In this document: positions 9,066 to 17,936 of the stretch, one piece after another
Layout: the number at the start of each line of letters is the position of its first letter
How positions within the stretch are numbered: position 1 is the first letter of the stretch
Origin: Nostoc sp. TCL26-01
GTDB lineage: Bacteria > Cyanobacteriota > Cyanobacteriia > Cyanobacteriales > Nostocaceae
Reading direction: 5' to 3'
DNA length: 64,000 nt
Assembly: GCF_013393945.1 (NCBI RefSeq)
Contig: NZ_CP040297.1
Span: forward strand, 1,020,001 to 1,084,000
The notes under the pieces: generated by a model
The model's input: the letters and a program-made list of their open reading frames with translations, nothing else
What the model was told of the DNA's origin: nothing
The model's database searches: none
Program-made: the position numbers and the translations under genes

Positions 9066-9869
9066 CTATTTATTTTCCTGCATACTTCTCACAATTTTTG
9101 TGACTAGATTCCTGGGTATAAACCTGATGCTTTTAGCGAGCATTTTATTGATTAGTCCAGGAATGACAATTGTTTTACCCTTCATTAAAGCCTGATAACC
9201 AATATTTGCCACTGTTTGTGCATCCATGATTCTTTTCCCCTGCATCAGTTTAGAGTCGGCCATTCCCGTTCTTTCGTGAAAAGCAGAGTGTGTCGTCCCT
9301 GGACACAGAACTGTTACAGTTACACCTGTACCTTCTAATTCATTAGCCAGTGCTTCTGAAAAAGATAAAACGTAGGCTTTAGTGGCAAAATAAACTGCCA
9401 TTAAAGGCCCTGGTTGAAAAGCAGCCGCCGAAGCAACATTTAAGATTTTACCTGCACCTTGTTTAACCATATCTTTCAGGAATAACTTAGTCAGATGAGT
9501 TAAACAAACTAAATTTACCTGAAGCATTTCTAATTCATCTTTCAGGTTAGTTTCATTGAATAATCCATATGTACCAAATCCAGCATTATTTACCAGCACA
9601 TCAACTTGGATATTTTCTTGTTGTAACTCTAAGAAAATTTCATTAGGAGCTGTGGATATAGATAAATCTTTGACAATGGTTTTGACAAAAATATCAAATT
9701 TATCTTGAAATCTCACAGCAATTTCTTGCAGTTTTCTGTCAAGTCTATCTACCAACACCAGATTGTAACCATTCTGAGCAAAAATATACGCTAATTCGTA
9801 ACCAATACCATTGGCTGCACCAGTAATTAGAGCAGTTTGCTTGTATTGTTCTTTTTGTGTTTGCTTCAT
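9066..9869 (-). CDS. Short-chain dehydrogenase/reductase (SDR)
   Basis: A 267-aa classical SDR. The NAD(P)-binding motif TGAANGIG follows the first strand, the structural motif NNAG is present (VLVNNAGFGTYG), and the catalytic pair Y-x-x-x-K is YFATK preceded by the serines of NVASAAA. The basic or acidic discriminator VDRLDRK after strand two leaves the cofactor uncertain. The long C-terminal extension resembles DltE/SadH-like reductases. It is the upstream gene of the methyltransferase and may be co-transcribed with it. Confidence 0.9.
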   Translation of the reverse strand: MKQTQKEQYKQTALITGAANGIGYELAYIFAQNGYNLVLVDRLDRKLQEIAVRFQDKFDIFVKTIVKDLSISTAPNEIFLELQQENIQVDVLVNNAGFGTYGLFNETNLKDELEMLQVNLVCLTHLTKLFLKDMVKQGAGKILNVASAAAFQPGPLMAVYFATKAYVLSFSEALANELEGTGVTVTVLCPGTTHSAFHERTGMADSKLMQGKRIMDAQTVANIGYQALMKGKTIVIPGLINKMLAKSIRFIPRNLVTKIVRSMQENK

Positions 9870-10343
9870 GTTAGATATTTACAGAGGGTAAATAGATTGA
9901 TTAGACCTACATTTTTTATCAATGCAGGTATAAAAAGCCAGGTTAAAAATAATTATTGATGACAGATGAGTTTGTTGCAATGAATATACGCGAGCCGTCC
10001 AAAAGTATATCCAATCTAAAAATACAATTTTGTATCAATCGGCTCTATCTGAGAAATTTTTATAGCTCATATCGTACTTAAAAAATCAAAATGTTTAATC
10101 ATAACTTATTTTGAATAAGCGGATTTTGTAGCTACTATTTATTTCTAACATCATTAAATATTTTTTGTAGAAAAATAATTCAGACAAAAGTCATAAATAA
10201 CCCCATGACTAAAGTCATGATTCAATCAAATCGCTAATTTTGTTGCTTATGAACAATTTGCTATCTTTAGATAACATCATCACTCGAGTTTAGACTATAG
10301 CGATTTTCATGCCGATGAAGTACACCTGTCTAGTCCAGAGGTC

Positions 10344-10478
10344 GTAGGAGCGGGTTAAATCAGTAAACAGTTATCAGTCAAGATAATTGGGTTTAAGTCG
10401 CCCACTTTAACAGTGAACAGTTATCAGTCAAGATAATTGAATCAGCGTTAACTGATAACTGTATTAACCCACCCCTAC
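10344..10478. repeat. MITE-like repeat with terminal inverted repeats and an inner hairpin
   Basis: GTAGGAGCGGGTTAA (10344-10358) and TTAACCCACCCCTAC (10464-10478) are near-perfect inverted ends. Inside, a 30-bp segment ending in ACAGTTATCAGTCAAG is present twice, 50 bp apart (10361-10390 and 10411-10440), and its ACAGTTATCAGT pairs with ACTGATAACTGT at about 10450-10461. The ends match the repeat at 17154-17214, and the similarity continues past the right end (GAGAAATGCGGGT against AAGAAATGCAGGT). Confidence 0.55.
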
Positions 10479-10678
10479 TGCTTGTGAGAAATGCGGGTAG
10501 CCTCTGTTGACTAAAAATATGTACCTCACTTAACTGAGAAACGCTATAAACGTATGACAAAATAACTCAGAATAACTAAGTCACAAGCTTTACACTCCAA
10601 AAATGAAAGGGAACATCCAAAGGAGTACGCTATCGCTCAACCCAACCTACTTCAGATTTGATGTTTAGCCTTAATAAA

Positions 10679-10702
10679 AAATGCCTGCAAATGCAGGCAT
10701 TT
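10679..10702. terminator. Hairpin, possible terminator
   Basis: AAATGCCTGC and GCAGGCATTT pair around a four-base loop. Runs of A precede it, so on the minus strand it would be followed by T-rich sequence. No coding gene is positioned to use it. Confidence 0.35.
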
Positions 10703-11082
10703 ATGAGGCTTTCTGTCACTTTATTGGGCTACAATCATGTTTGACATGATGCTTTTATTTTTGTTGATTTAAAACGATAAATCAATCCTGAAAATTTAAA
10801 ACTTTAGACAAAAAACAAGTAATTAAATCTCTATTTTTTGTATCCTAAACCATGAGTTTTTTAGGGTGTGTTATACCGTCATCTAACGTATTCTTGAATT
10901 CTTGATGATGCGTTGCGCTGCGGACGACACCCCCCACATTTACTAACTCATCGCTCCTCAAGAGCCTATTGTTTGGCAAATATTACCATAATTTTCTAGA
11001 CAAAAATAAGACATTTAAGTCTGCACAAGTTTATTTTGCACTATGTTTTTTAAATTATAAAAGTAGAGGTGGTCAGGTTCAC

Positions 11083-11120
11083 AACCCCGGAAATTCCCAG
11101 TTCCGGGGTTTTACTTTATT
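11083..11120 (+). terminator. Orphan intrinsic terminator
   Basis: AACCCCGGAA (11083-11092) pairs with TTCCGGGGTT (11101-11110), followed by TTACTTTATT. This is a GC-rich stem with a T-rich tail on the plus strand, but there is no convincing gene upstream. It may end a small non-coding RNA. Confidence 0.5.
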
Positions 11121-11251
11121 GCGGATTAAAAATGAAATCTTTCACGATTGTCATATATGAAAATAGGATTCTCGTGCAGAAACAAGCAGGAAAAATTTCT
11201 TTTCATTCTCATGTAGCATCAATCTGGGGCATTAATTGTTAATACTTGGTC

Positions 11252-11854
11252 TTATTCCAACTCTGTTAACAGTTCTTGTAACCTTTCGTGTCCATCCCGA
11301 AACACTGACCAACCATCTCCGACTAACACTGCTTCCACCTTCTCTAATGCAGCTAATCTCTGTACTGAAGCAATTGCTTGCTGTCTATTCAGCAACTTTT
11401 CATCAGGTAAAATATCTAACCTACCTGCTTGATAAGCCCGTACTAAATCCCCGACAATTAAAGTTGTCTCCTCTAACAATAATGCTAATTCACCAGGAGT
11501 TTTAGAACCGTGGAGTTCAATTACCTGGAGTCCTGATACAAGTTCATCACCATCAGATAGCCAGCGATCGCAGTATATAGGAAAAGATTCTCGTTCACTG
11601 ACAGGTGCAGCAATCTTAGCATAGGTTTGATCGGCAATTTCCTTTGCGGATCTGACATGATCAGAATTTGTCAGCACAATCCAAACCACACCACCGAGAG
11701 ATTCCAAATGTTTCCAGTCATGATTTGATAAAGCTACCGGATCAATCAAGATGTTACCATCAGGACGAATCCAAGCAATCCCATTGAAATCAATATTTCT
11801 GGCAGGATTGAAAGTAGACCAGCCATATAAATCGAGACGGTGTAGTAATTTCAT
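11252..11854 (-). CDS. Metallo-beta-lactamase-fold protein, metal site degenerate
   Basis: About 200 aa with the order of elements of an MBL-fold hydrolase: GNILIDPVALS strand, VVWIVLTNSDHVRSAKEIA where the H-x-H-x-D-H motif belongs, LHGSKTPGELALLLEETTLIVGDLV, and a C-terminal VLVGDGWSVFRDG. In the metal motif only the D-H is kept (NSDH), so classical di-metal hydrolysis is doubtful. The start is taken at the ATG at 11854; the upstream in-frame codon is a TTG within short tandem repeats. Confidence 0.75.
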   Translation of the reverse strand: MKLLHRLDLYGWSTFNPARNIDFNGIAWIRPDGNILIDPVALSNHDWKHLESLGGVVWIVLTNSDHVRSAKEIADQTYAKIAAPVSERESFPIYCDRWLSDGDELVSGLQVIELHGSKTPGELALLLEETTLIVGDLVRAYQAGRLDILPDEKLLNRQQAIASVQRLAALEKVEAVLVGDGWSVFRDGHERLQELLTELE

Positions 11855-11860
11855 AATAAT

Positions 11861-11960
11861 TCTGGTCAATAGTCAATAGTCATTGGTCATTAGTCAATAG
11901 TCATTAGTCAAAACTCAGCACTCCCCACTCTCTCACTTTCTCACTCAGCACTCTCTCACT
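11861..11960. repeat. Nostocales short tandem repeats
   Basis: Heptamer-type repeats alternate, TAGTCAATAGTCATTAGTC followed by CTCCCCACTCTC and CAGCACTC motifs. Related tracts recur at 58916-58960 and 60120-60165. Confidence 0.7.
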
Positions 11961-12177
11961 CCCCAGTGCTGAATTTAAGTATTAAATTATACTGCTTTGA
12001 AATCATGAATATTTTGTAAAATGATTATCTGCTGGGAGTTTACCATATGGCAGAATATTTACGTACAGCGATCGCCTGAGATTAACAGAAAATGCCAAAA
12101 TATAAAACTTAACCGCTAAGATGCTTGAATTAAAATATGATTAGGCATTTTTAGGTTTATTTATAGAGAATTATTAA

Positions 12178-12432
12178 ATGGATTTTATTACATTTTTAGG
12201 ATTATTAGCGGCTGCATTAACCACCTTCTCATTCTTGCCGCAAATGTGGCAAACATGGCAAACAAAATCAGCCAAAGATGTTTCTTTTGTGATGTTAATT
12301 ACATTTATCAGTGGAATTTTTTTATGGTTAATCTATGGTATTATTCTCCAATCGTTACCAATTATTTTGGCTAATAGTGTAACTTTATTTTTTAACTTTA
12401 TAATTTTATGGCTTAAAATTAGATATAGATAA
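12178..12432 (+). CDS. SemiSWEET-type sugar transporter (PQ-loop)
   Basis: An 84-aa protein with three hydrophobic segments (about residues 3-22, 38-58 and 61-80). The first loop carries the PQ-loop signature SFLPQMWQTWQTKSAKDVSF. SemiSWEETs form dimers in the plasma membrane and move sugars down their gradient. The length is exactly that of the family. It lies 21 bp before the radical-SAM gene and may share its transcript. Substrate preference cannot be read from the sequence. Confidence 0.88.
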   Translation: MDFITFLGLLAAALTTFSFLPQMWQTWQTKSAKDVSFVMLITFISGIFLWLIYGIILQSLPIILANSVTLFFNFIILWLKIRYR

Positions 12433-12453
12433 ATATGCTTTGAAGAAATACCT

Positions 12454-14103
12454 GTGACATCTTCTTTATTGACGGCTGAACGCCTGTTATTTACTCCCGC
12501 CACCCCAGAAACCAACGCCATCCCTTTAATATTTGCTTTTCCTAATGAGTATACAGTGGGTATCACCAGCTTGGGCTATCAGGTGGTGTGGGCAACATTG
12601 GCAATGCGTAGTGATGTGCAGGTGAGTCGGTTATTTACTGATATCTATGAACCACTCCCTAGACAGCCGGAAATCATGGGATTTTCTATCTCTTGGGAAT
12701 TAGATTATGTGAATATTTTAAATCTGCTGGAATCTTTAGGAATTCCCATCAGAGCAAATTTACGCGATGATTCCCATCCCATCATTTTCGGTGGTGGCCC
12801 TGTTCTAACTGCTAATCCTGAGCCTTTTGCTGATTTTTTTGATGTTGTTTTGTTGGGGGATGGTGAAAATCTTCTGGGAAATTTTATTGATGCTTACAAA
12901 GAGGTGAGAAATGCCCCAAGACAAACTCAACTAAAAGCATTAGCACAAGTACCAGGCATTTATATTCCTAGTTTGTATACAGTAGAATATCAAGCAAAAG
13001 ATGGAGAAATCACGGCAATTAACCCAATTTCTGCTGATGTTCCAGCAGTTGTCCACAAGCAAACTTATCGGGGAAACACTTTATCCGCCTCAACTGTTGT
13101 CACCGAAAAAGCCGCATGGGAAAATATTTACATGGTGGAAGTGGTGCGGAGTTGTCCGGAAATGTGCCGCTTTTGTTTAGCTAGTTATCTTACCTTACCT
13201 TTTAGAACAGCAAGTTTAGAAAGTTCGTTAATTCCGGCAATTGAGAAAGGTTTACAAGTCACAAATCGGTTGGGATTATTGGGTGCTTCTGTCACACAGC
13301 ATCCAGAGTTTGTAGAATTACTCAACTATATCAGTCAACCAAAATATGATCATGTGCGGCTGAGTATTGCATCAGTGCGAACGAATACAGTGACAGAACA
13401 GTTAGCAAAAACTTTGGTGAAACGAGACACGCGATCGCTTACCATTGCTGTAGAAAGTGGATCAGAAAAATTACGCCAAATCATCAACAAAAAGCTACAC
13501 AATGACGAAATCATCCAAGCCGCAATCAATGCTAAAGCTGGCGGCTTGACAGGGTTGAAACTCTACGGGATGGCTGGTATTCCAGGGGAAGAACCGGAGG
13601 ATTTAGAAGCAACTGTCACGATGATGCGTAGTATCAAAAAAGCTGCGCCTGGATTACGCTTAACCTATGGCTGTAGTACCTTCGTCCCTAAAGCCCACAC
13701 ACCATTCCAATGGTACGGTATAAATCGTCAAGCAGAAAAACGGTTGCAATTTTTACAAAAAAATTTAAAACCACAGGGCATAGATTTTCGCCCAGAGAGC
13801 TATAATTGGTCGATTATACAAGCATTGATATCGAGAGGCGATCGCCGAATTTCTCAACTCCTGGAACTTACTCGTGACTTTGGTGATTCTTTGGGGAGTT
13901 ACAAGCGTGCTTTTAAACAACTCAAAGGACAAATCCCCGACTTAGATTTTTACGTCCACAGCAATTGGTCAACCGAGCAAATATTACCTTGGCATCACTT
14001 GCAAGGAGCCTTACCACAGTCTACACTACTAAAGCATTTGGCTGAAGCCAACAGTTATTTCCCTAAAACACTCCAGCCATTAAATTCATCGCTGACAAGT
14101 TAA
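12454..14103 (+). CDS. B12-binding/radical SAM protein
   Basis: A 549-aa protein starting at GTG (12454). The N-terminal ~200 residues resemble a cobalamin-binding Rossmann domain (EIMGFSISWELDYVNILNLL, IIFGGGPVLTANPEPFADFF, VVLLGDGENLL). The radical SAM core has the cluster motif CPEMCRFC near residue 230, which is C-x3-C-x2-C, then LTIAVESGSEKLR and GLKLYGMAGIPGEEPEDL. It belongs to the wide cyanobacterial TIGR03960/YgiQ-like group of unknown substrate. The stop codon overlaps the start of the next gene by one base (TAATG), suggesting translational coupling. Confidence 0.88.
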   Translation: MTSSLLTAERLLFTPATPETNAIPLIFAFPNEYTVGITSLGYQVVWATLAMRSDVQVSRLFTDIYEPLPRQPEIMGFSISWELDYVNILNLLESLGIPIRANLRDDSHPIIFGGGPVLTANPEPFADFFDVVLLGDGENLLGNFIDAYKEVRNAPRQTQLKALAQVPGIYIPSLYTVEYQAKDGEITAINPISADVPAVVHKQTYRGNTLSASTVVTEKAAWENIYMVEVVRSCPEMCRFCLASYLTLPFRTASLESSLIPAIEKGLQVTNRLGLLGASVTQHPEFVELLNYISQPKYDHVRLSIASVRTNTVTEQLAKTLVKRDTRSLTIAVESGSEKLRQIINKKLHNDEIIQAAINAKAGGLTGLKLYGMAGIPGEEPEDLEATVTMMRSIKKAAPGLRLTYGCSTFVPKAHTPFQWYGINRQAEKRLQFLQKNLKPQGIDFRPESYNWSIIQALISRGDRRISQLLELTRDFGDSLGSYKRAFKQLKGQIPDLDFYVHSNWSTEQILPWHHLQGALPQSTLLKHLAEANSYFPKTLQPLNSSLTS

Positions 14104-14291
14104 TGCAAAACACCGCCGAGTATTACTGCGCCTATTGTGGCGAACCCAACCTCACCTTTATTGATTTAAGTGCTGGTGGACAGCAATCTTACGTCGAAGA
14201 TTGTCAAGTTTGTTGTCGTCCGAATATCCTATATATTCGTGTAGATGAAGACACCCTAGACATCGAAATCGATACAGAATACGAAGGCTAA
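14103..14291 (+). CDS. CPXCG-motif cysteine-rich small protein
   Basis: A 62-aa protein with two cysteine pairs, YCAYCGEPN and DCQVCCRPN, spaced like a zinc ribbon, and an acidic C-terminus (RVDEDTLDIEIDTEYEG). This matches the CPXCG family of short proteins. It is translationally coupled to the radical SAM gene upstream. The function is unknown; metal binding is inferred from the cysteines. Confidence 0.85.
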   Translation: MQNTAEYYCAYCGEPNLTFIDLSAGGQQSYVEDCQVCCRPNILYIRVDEDTLDIEIDTEYEG

Positions 14292-14325
14292 TTTTAACTA
14301 ACACAACGTTTTGATGTGTTTGTAA

Positions 14326-14404
14326 ATTACGTAGCTTGCTTCCGCGTAGCGGTATTACGTAGCTTGCTTCCCGTAGGGTATTACGAATTACGAATTACGA
14401 ATTA
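14326..14404. repeat. Short direct repeats
   Basis: ATTACGTAGCTTGCTTCC occurs twice, 28 bp apart (14326 and 14354), followed by three copies of ATTACGA. These are common Nostocales intergenic repeats. Confidence 0.65.
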
Positions 14405-14415
14405 TCAATAGTTTC

Positions 14416-14865
14416 ATGCTGCACTTTCAACATTCCTCAATCATTAACGCACCACCAGAAGTAGTTTGGAAATTCCACGAAAGACAGGATATTTTGCAAC
14501 TGCTAACTCCACCTTGGCAACCAGTGCAAGTAGTCCGCCGAGAGGGAGGATTAGAAGTCGGTGCAATTACAGAGTTTAAACTATTTATTGGACTTGTACC
14601 TTTAACTTGGCTAGCACGTCACACCGAATGCGAACAATACCGCTTATTTACCGATGTCCAAATATCGGGGCCTTTTGAATCTTGGATACATCGCCATCAA
14701 TTTATCTTAGAAAATGGCAAAACCAGATTAACTGATGCGATTTCCTACATTATGCCCGGTGGCGACACAGTAGAATTTATCAGTGGTTGGTTAGTACAAG
14801 CACAATTAGAAGCCATGTTTCGTTATCGTCACTTTGTCACAAAACGGGAATGTGAATCACGGTAA
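14416..14865 (+). CDS. SRPBCC (START/polyketide-cyclase-like) family protein
   Basis: A 149-aa single-domain protein. The opening HSSIINAPPEVVWKFHERQDILQLLTPP is the usual first strand and helix of SRPBCC proteins, and DAISYIMPGGDTVEF with the long C-terminal helix completes the fold. Members bind hydrophobic ligands in a deep cavity. Nothing in the neighbourhood points to a ligand. It is convergent with the histidine kinase gene. Confidence 0.82.
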   Translation: MLHFQHSSIINAPPEVVWKFHERQDILQLLTPPWQPVQVVRREGGLEVGAITEFKLFIGLVPLTWLARHTECEQYRLFTDVQISGPFESWIHRHQFILENGKTRLTDAISYIMPGGDTVEFISGWLVQAQLEAMFRYRHFVTKRECESR

Positions 14866-14876
14866 TGCAGTTTTAC

Positions 14877-16169
14877 TCAGTAAACAATGGGTAACTCGAT
14901 GCTAAATTCAGTTCCCCAAGCTGGATCAGACATAACATTAATTTGACCCCCATGACTCTCGATAATTTGATAACTAATCGATAATCCTAATCCTGTTCCT
15001 TTACCAACTGGTTTAGTGCTGAAAAAGGGGTCAAATATCTGATCATGAATCTGGCTGGGGATGCCGCTACCATTATCCTTGATGCGAATTGTAATATAGC
15101 GATCGCTCAGTTGCTCTGTCCGAATCCAGATCCGACAAGGATGATTTTGCCCTGGTTCAGCCTCTTCTAAAGCATCTATCGCATTATTTAATAAATTCAT
15201 AAACACTTGATTGAGTTGCCCTGGTGAACAATAAATCCAAGGTAACTCCCCATATTCTTTAATTACTTCAATACCATTATGGCGATCGCTAGGGTTAAGA
15301 CGATTTTGTAAAATCATCAATGCCGCATCTATACCCTCATGAATATCAACCGCTTTTGATGTTGCTTCGTCTAAGCGAGAAAAGTTTCGCAAAGATTTGA
15401 CAATCTCGGCAATTCGTTCGGAACCTGTTTGCATAGACTGGAGTAATTTTTGCATATCCTTTTGCAGAAACTCCAGATCAATAACTTTAATTTCCTGCTG
15501 AATCACTTGGCTAGGATGGGGATATTCTTTTTGATAGAGTTGAATCAATTTAATTAGATCATAATAGTATTCCCTAGCATGAATCAAATTACCATAAATA
15601 AAGCTAATCGGATTATTAATTTCATGGGCAATCCCTGCTACTAACTGCCTTAATCCCGACATCTTTTCTTTTTGAACAACTTCTAGAGCATTTTGCAATT
15701 TGATTAAAGTTTGTTTTAAAGTTTCATTGGAACGAGCAAATTCTGCCTGGATAGTTTGGCGGTGCTGAATTTCTTTACTGAGGGCATGAATTTTTTGATT
15801 CAGGACAACGAATTGATCACTTGTGCGCTTTTCTAAACGTAGTAAATTGATTGCCGGACATTGATGCGATCGCGGTTGAAGTACAGCCCCTTGACTACGA
15901 CAAGCGATTCCCTCTCCTTGAGCTTGGTGGATAGTTATAGCTCCCAAAATCATTTGGCGACTTTGAGAGCAAACTTGCAAATAGTCAATAACTTTTTCTG
16001 GCGAATCCGTGACAAACTCAGTCAGACATTGACCAATTAGTACTTTACTAGTTTTACTAAAAAGTTTGACAGCAGGTTGATTAACTGCCAAAATTTCACC
16101 TGTGCTACTAACCAGCAACATAGGTTCTGGTAAAACCTGGGCAAACATTAAAAATTGATCAGGTGTCAT
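14877..16169 (-). CDS. PAS-containing sensor histidine kinase
   Basis: A ~430-aa cytoplasmic kinase without membrane segments. The N-terminal ~80 residues look like a PAS domain (PMLLVSSTGEILAVNQPAVKLF). A coiled coil (about 120-170) leads to the HisKA box VAGIAHEINNP with the phospho-accepting histidine. The ATPase domain has NQVFMNLLNNAIDALEEA (N box), IKDNGSGIP (G1), FDPFFSTKP (F) and GKGTGLGLSI (G2). No response regulator is adjacent. The start is the ATG at 16169; a GTG at 16190 is also in frame. The upstream gene encodes a V4R-like sensor protein, so the two may form a signalling pair. Confidence 0.88.
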   Translation of the reverse strand: MTPDQFLMFAQVLPEPMLLVSSTGEILAVNQPAVKLFSKTSKVLIGQCLTEFVTDSPEKVIDYLQVCSQSRQMILGAITIHQAQGEGIACRSQGAVLQPRSHQCPAINLLRLEKRTSDQFVVLNQKIHALSKEIQHRQTIQAEFARSNETLKQTLIKLQNALEVVQKEKMSGLRQLVAGIAHEINNPISFIYGNLIHAREYYYDLIKLIQLYQKEYPHPSQVIQQEIKVIDLEFLQKDMQKLLQSMQTGSERIAEIVKSLRNFSRLDEATSKAVDIHEGIDAALMILQNRLNPSDRHNGIEVIKEYGELPWIYCSPGQLNQVFMNLLNNAIDALEEAEPGQNHPCRIWIRTEQLSDRYITIRIKDNGSGIPSQIHDQIFDPFFSTKPVGKGTGLGLSISYQIIESHGGQINVMSDPAWGTEFSIELPIVY

Positions 16170-16326
16170 GATAGTGAGGTGTTGCAGCACGAATCTTTAC
16201 TTTTGTTAACAGGGAAGAGTGATGCGATAAAAGTGAAGATACTCAGCTATATTTTCAAAGATAAACTTCAGCCGGGACATATTCCAGAGAAAGAATTATA
16301 CTCTCGAATTGTCCCGTTTCTAACTC

Positions 16327-16866
16327 CTATTCTGCTTTGAAATATTCTTGTCCTGCAAACTCATTTAATGCTTCACTAGGTTGAAGATAAATGACGATTG
16401 TGCATTCCTGAGCGCCTCTGGCGATGGTGTCTTGTAACTCGACTCTCGCGTAGCCAAGACTATCTGCGGCGATCGCTCCAAAGATATTTGATGTCATCAC
16501 ACACATAGCTTCTCGCCCTTCTACCTGTTCTGCAAATGGGCATTTGCGATTACCTAAAACAATCTTTTCATCCGTTTCTTCGATCACGTAAAAGTCACCT
16601 TGAATCCGGCGTTTCCAATCTACGAGAACAGCAGTTACCTGCTCACGAGAAAGATTTGACACTTGCAAAGCATTTTTGTAAAGCTGATTAACGTGTTGAC
16701 CTGTGCGATAGCCGACTACATTTAAAAAGCCTGCGGCTTCTTCAATCCCAATCACATCTTGTAAGGTTCCTGCTAATTCTCGAATCATTGAGCGCAGAAA
16801 CTGATCACGCTCAATTGGTAACTCTAAAGACTCTATCTGGTTGTTGAGCAAAGATACATTGACCAT
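16327..16866 (-). CDS. V4R-like 'methanogen output domain' sensor protein
   Basis: A 179-aa soluble protein. It contains GFLNVVGYRTGQHVNQLY, then VLGNRKCPFAEQVEGREAMC and SNIFGAIAADSLGYARVEL. The C-P-F...C pattern with a helical N-terminal part matches the stand-alone output-domain/V4R-like family seen next to two-component proteins in cyanobacteria. Its gene precedes the histidine kinase on the same strand with a gap of about 160 bp. A ligand- or metal-sensing role is inference. Confidence 0.75.
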   Translation of the reverse strand: MVNVSLLNNQIESLELPIERDQFLRSMIRELAGTLQDVIGIEEAAGFLNVVGYRTGQHVNQLYKNALQVSNLSREQVTAVLVDWKRRIQGDFYVIEETDEKIVLGNRKCPFAEQVEGREAMCVMTSNIFGAIAADSLGYARVELQDTIARGAQECTIVIYLQPSEALNEFAGQEYFKAE

Positions 16867-17244
16867 GATGTTTATTTTCTGAGTGTTAAATATAAAACAG
16901 GCATCAATGGTGCTTAGTTAATTAATTACCACGTATACCCAAGATAGTTTTCCCTTACTACTGACAAAACTAACCTCAATAGATAAGCATTTAAGAAAAT
17001 TTATATATGTTAAAGGCTTCTTATAAAAAGGATGAAGCCGAAGGTAGTCTACAGAACTTACGCACTCAACCAAAAAACCCTTTTTCCCTACATCCCTACA
17101 CCCCGCTTTCCCCGAATTTCTCACGAAATTGATAAAACCGGAGTACAGAGGCTGTAGGGGCGGGTTCACAAATATGCTTCAATCATTCACGAATATCTCA
17201 TGAACCCGCCCCTACCGTTTTGTAAGAAATGCAGGTTTCACCCG
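16867..17244. other. Intergenic region with a GTAGGGGCGGGTT repeat
   Basis: An open frame at 16918-17169 crosses repeat sequence and has no protein features. The recognisable content is the inverted repeat described at 17154-17214. Confidence 0.55.
17154..17214. repeat. Inverted repeat of the GTAGGGGCGGGTT family
   Basis: GTAGGGGCGGGTTCA (17154-17168) and TGAACCCGCCCCTAC (17200-17214) are perfect 15-bp inverted repeats with a 31-nt loop. The ends match the larger element at 10344-10478. Confidence 0.6.
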
Positions 17245-17922
17245 TTATTTTTGGGTTGAAACAGTGTTAGTGATGACATCTGCATTCGCTGCTGGTAAGA
17301 GTGGACGCAAGCATAAATAAATTAAAGGGCCGAACAGGGGTATGACAGCAAATAACCAAAAAAGCTGCTGATTTTGCCAACCGCGACGCGCCATATCATC
17401 TCCTAGCAGTGTGGGAAATAATAAGCAAAGTAGGCAAAAATCTAGGCTCATGACATGAATAAAACGGTTAGTTTGCCACTGTTGGACGAAATTGCTCCAA
17501 TCACTAGATTGCAAACCATAAGCAACAAGAATTACTGCGCCTATCGTGAGAATAACACCAGTTACACGAGAATCTAGTAACTTGATCAAGCTAGTCTTTG
17601 CACCAATAAATTCAGGATTGGGTTCTCGCAAAGCTAAATAGGGTAAAAGCGCAAACGCACCAACAGCGAAGGAAGCTGTTGCAAACGGCCAAGCGCGGAT
17701 TTTCTGTCCTCGGCCATCGATAAACAGCATAGCGCTGTAAATCATAGGCCAGATACCCATGAGGTTAAATAATGCGATTACTAGGGGGTTAATACCTTGC
17801 CATTGACCAAGAGAAAGGTTTTTAATTAGCTCAACTGTATCAGGTTGATCAGGAGGAGCGAAGACAAAAGCATAAGTAATGAATCCTAACCACAGCACCC
17901 CCAAGGCAATTTTTCTGACCAT
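17245..17922 (-). CDS. Polytopic membrane protein (DUF2834-like)
   Basis: A 225-aa protein with about six hydrophobic segments (near residues 4-22, 44-66, 78-96, 118-136, 152-172 and 190-210). ALFNLMGIWPMIYSAMLFIDGRGQ followed by RAWPFATASFAVGAFALLPYLALREPNP is a common cyanobacterial/plastid membrane-protein pattern. No transport or catalytic motif is evident. It ends the xisI-side leftward group, 14 bp downstream of xisI. Confidence 0.75.
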   Translation of the reverse strand: MVRKIALGVLWLGFITYAFVFAPPDQPDTVELIKNLSLGQWQGINPLVIALFNLMGIWPMIYSAMLFIDGRGQKIRAWPFATASFAVGAFALLPYLALREPNPEFIGAKTSLIKLLDSRVTGVILTIGAVILVAYGLQSSDWSNFVQQWQTNRFIHVMSLDFCLLCLLFPTLLGDDMARRGWQNQQLFWLFAVIPLFGPLIYLCLRPLLPAANADVITNTVSTQK

Positions 17923-17936
17923 AAATTTAGATGTAA

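Larger units (their letters stand above)
9870..11251. other. Long intergenic region with repeats and hairpins, no supported gene
   Basis: No frame here looks coding. The stretch holds a small palindrome (CATGACTAAAGTCATG, 10204-10219), a MITE-like repeat (10344-10478), a hairpin at 10679-10702, a degenerate GGGTGTGTTA...GATGATGCGTTGCGCTGCGG repeat around 10862-10925, and a strong orphan terminator at 11083-11120. Confidence 0.6.

Noticed and set aside
10361..10440. Two 30-bp direct repeats 50 bp apart that look like a minimal CRISPR array
   Set aside because: Only two copies, they lie inside a repeat with terminal inverted repeats and pair with an internal complement; there are no cas genes alongside.
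10969..11160. Open frame of 63 codons
   Set aside because: It reads through a strong terminator hairpin (11083-11110), so it is unlikely to be a gene.
16918..17169. Open frame of 83 codons upstream of the DUF2834-like gene
   Set aside because: It crosses the GTAGGGGCGGGTT repeat and has no recognised protein features or good start.
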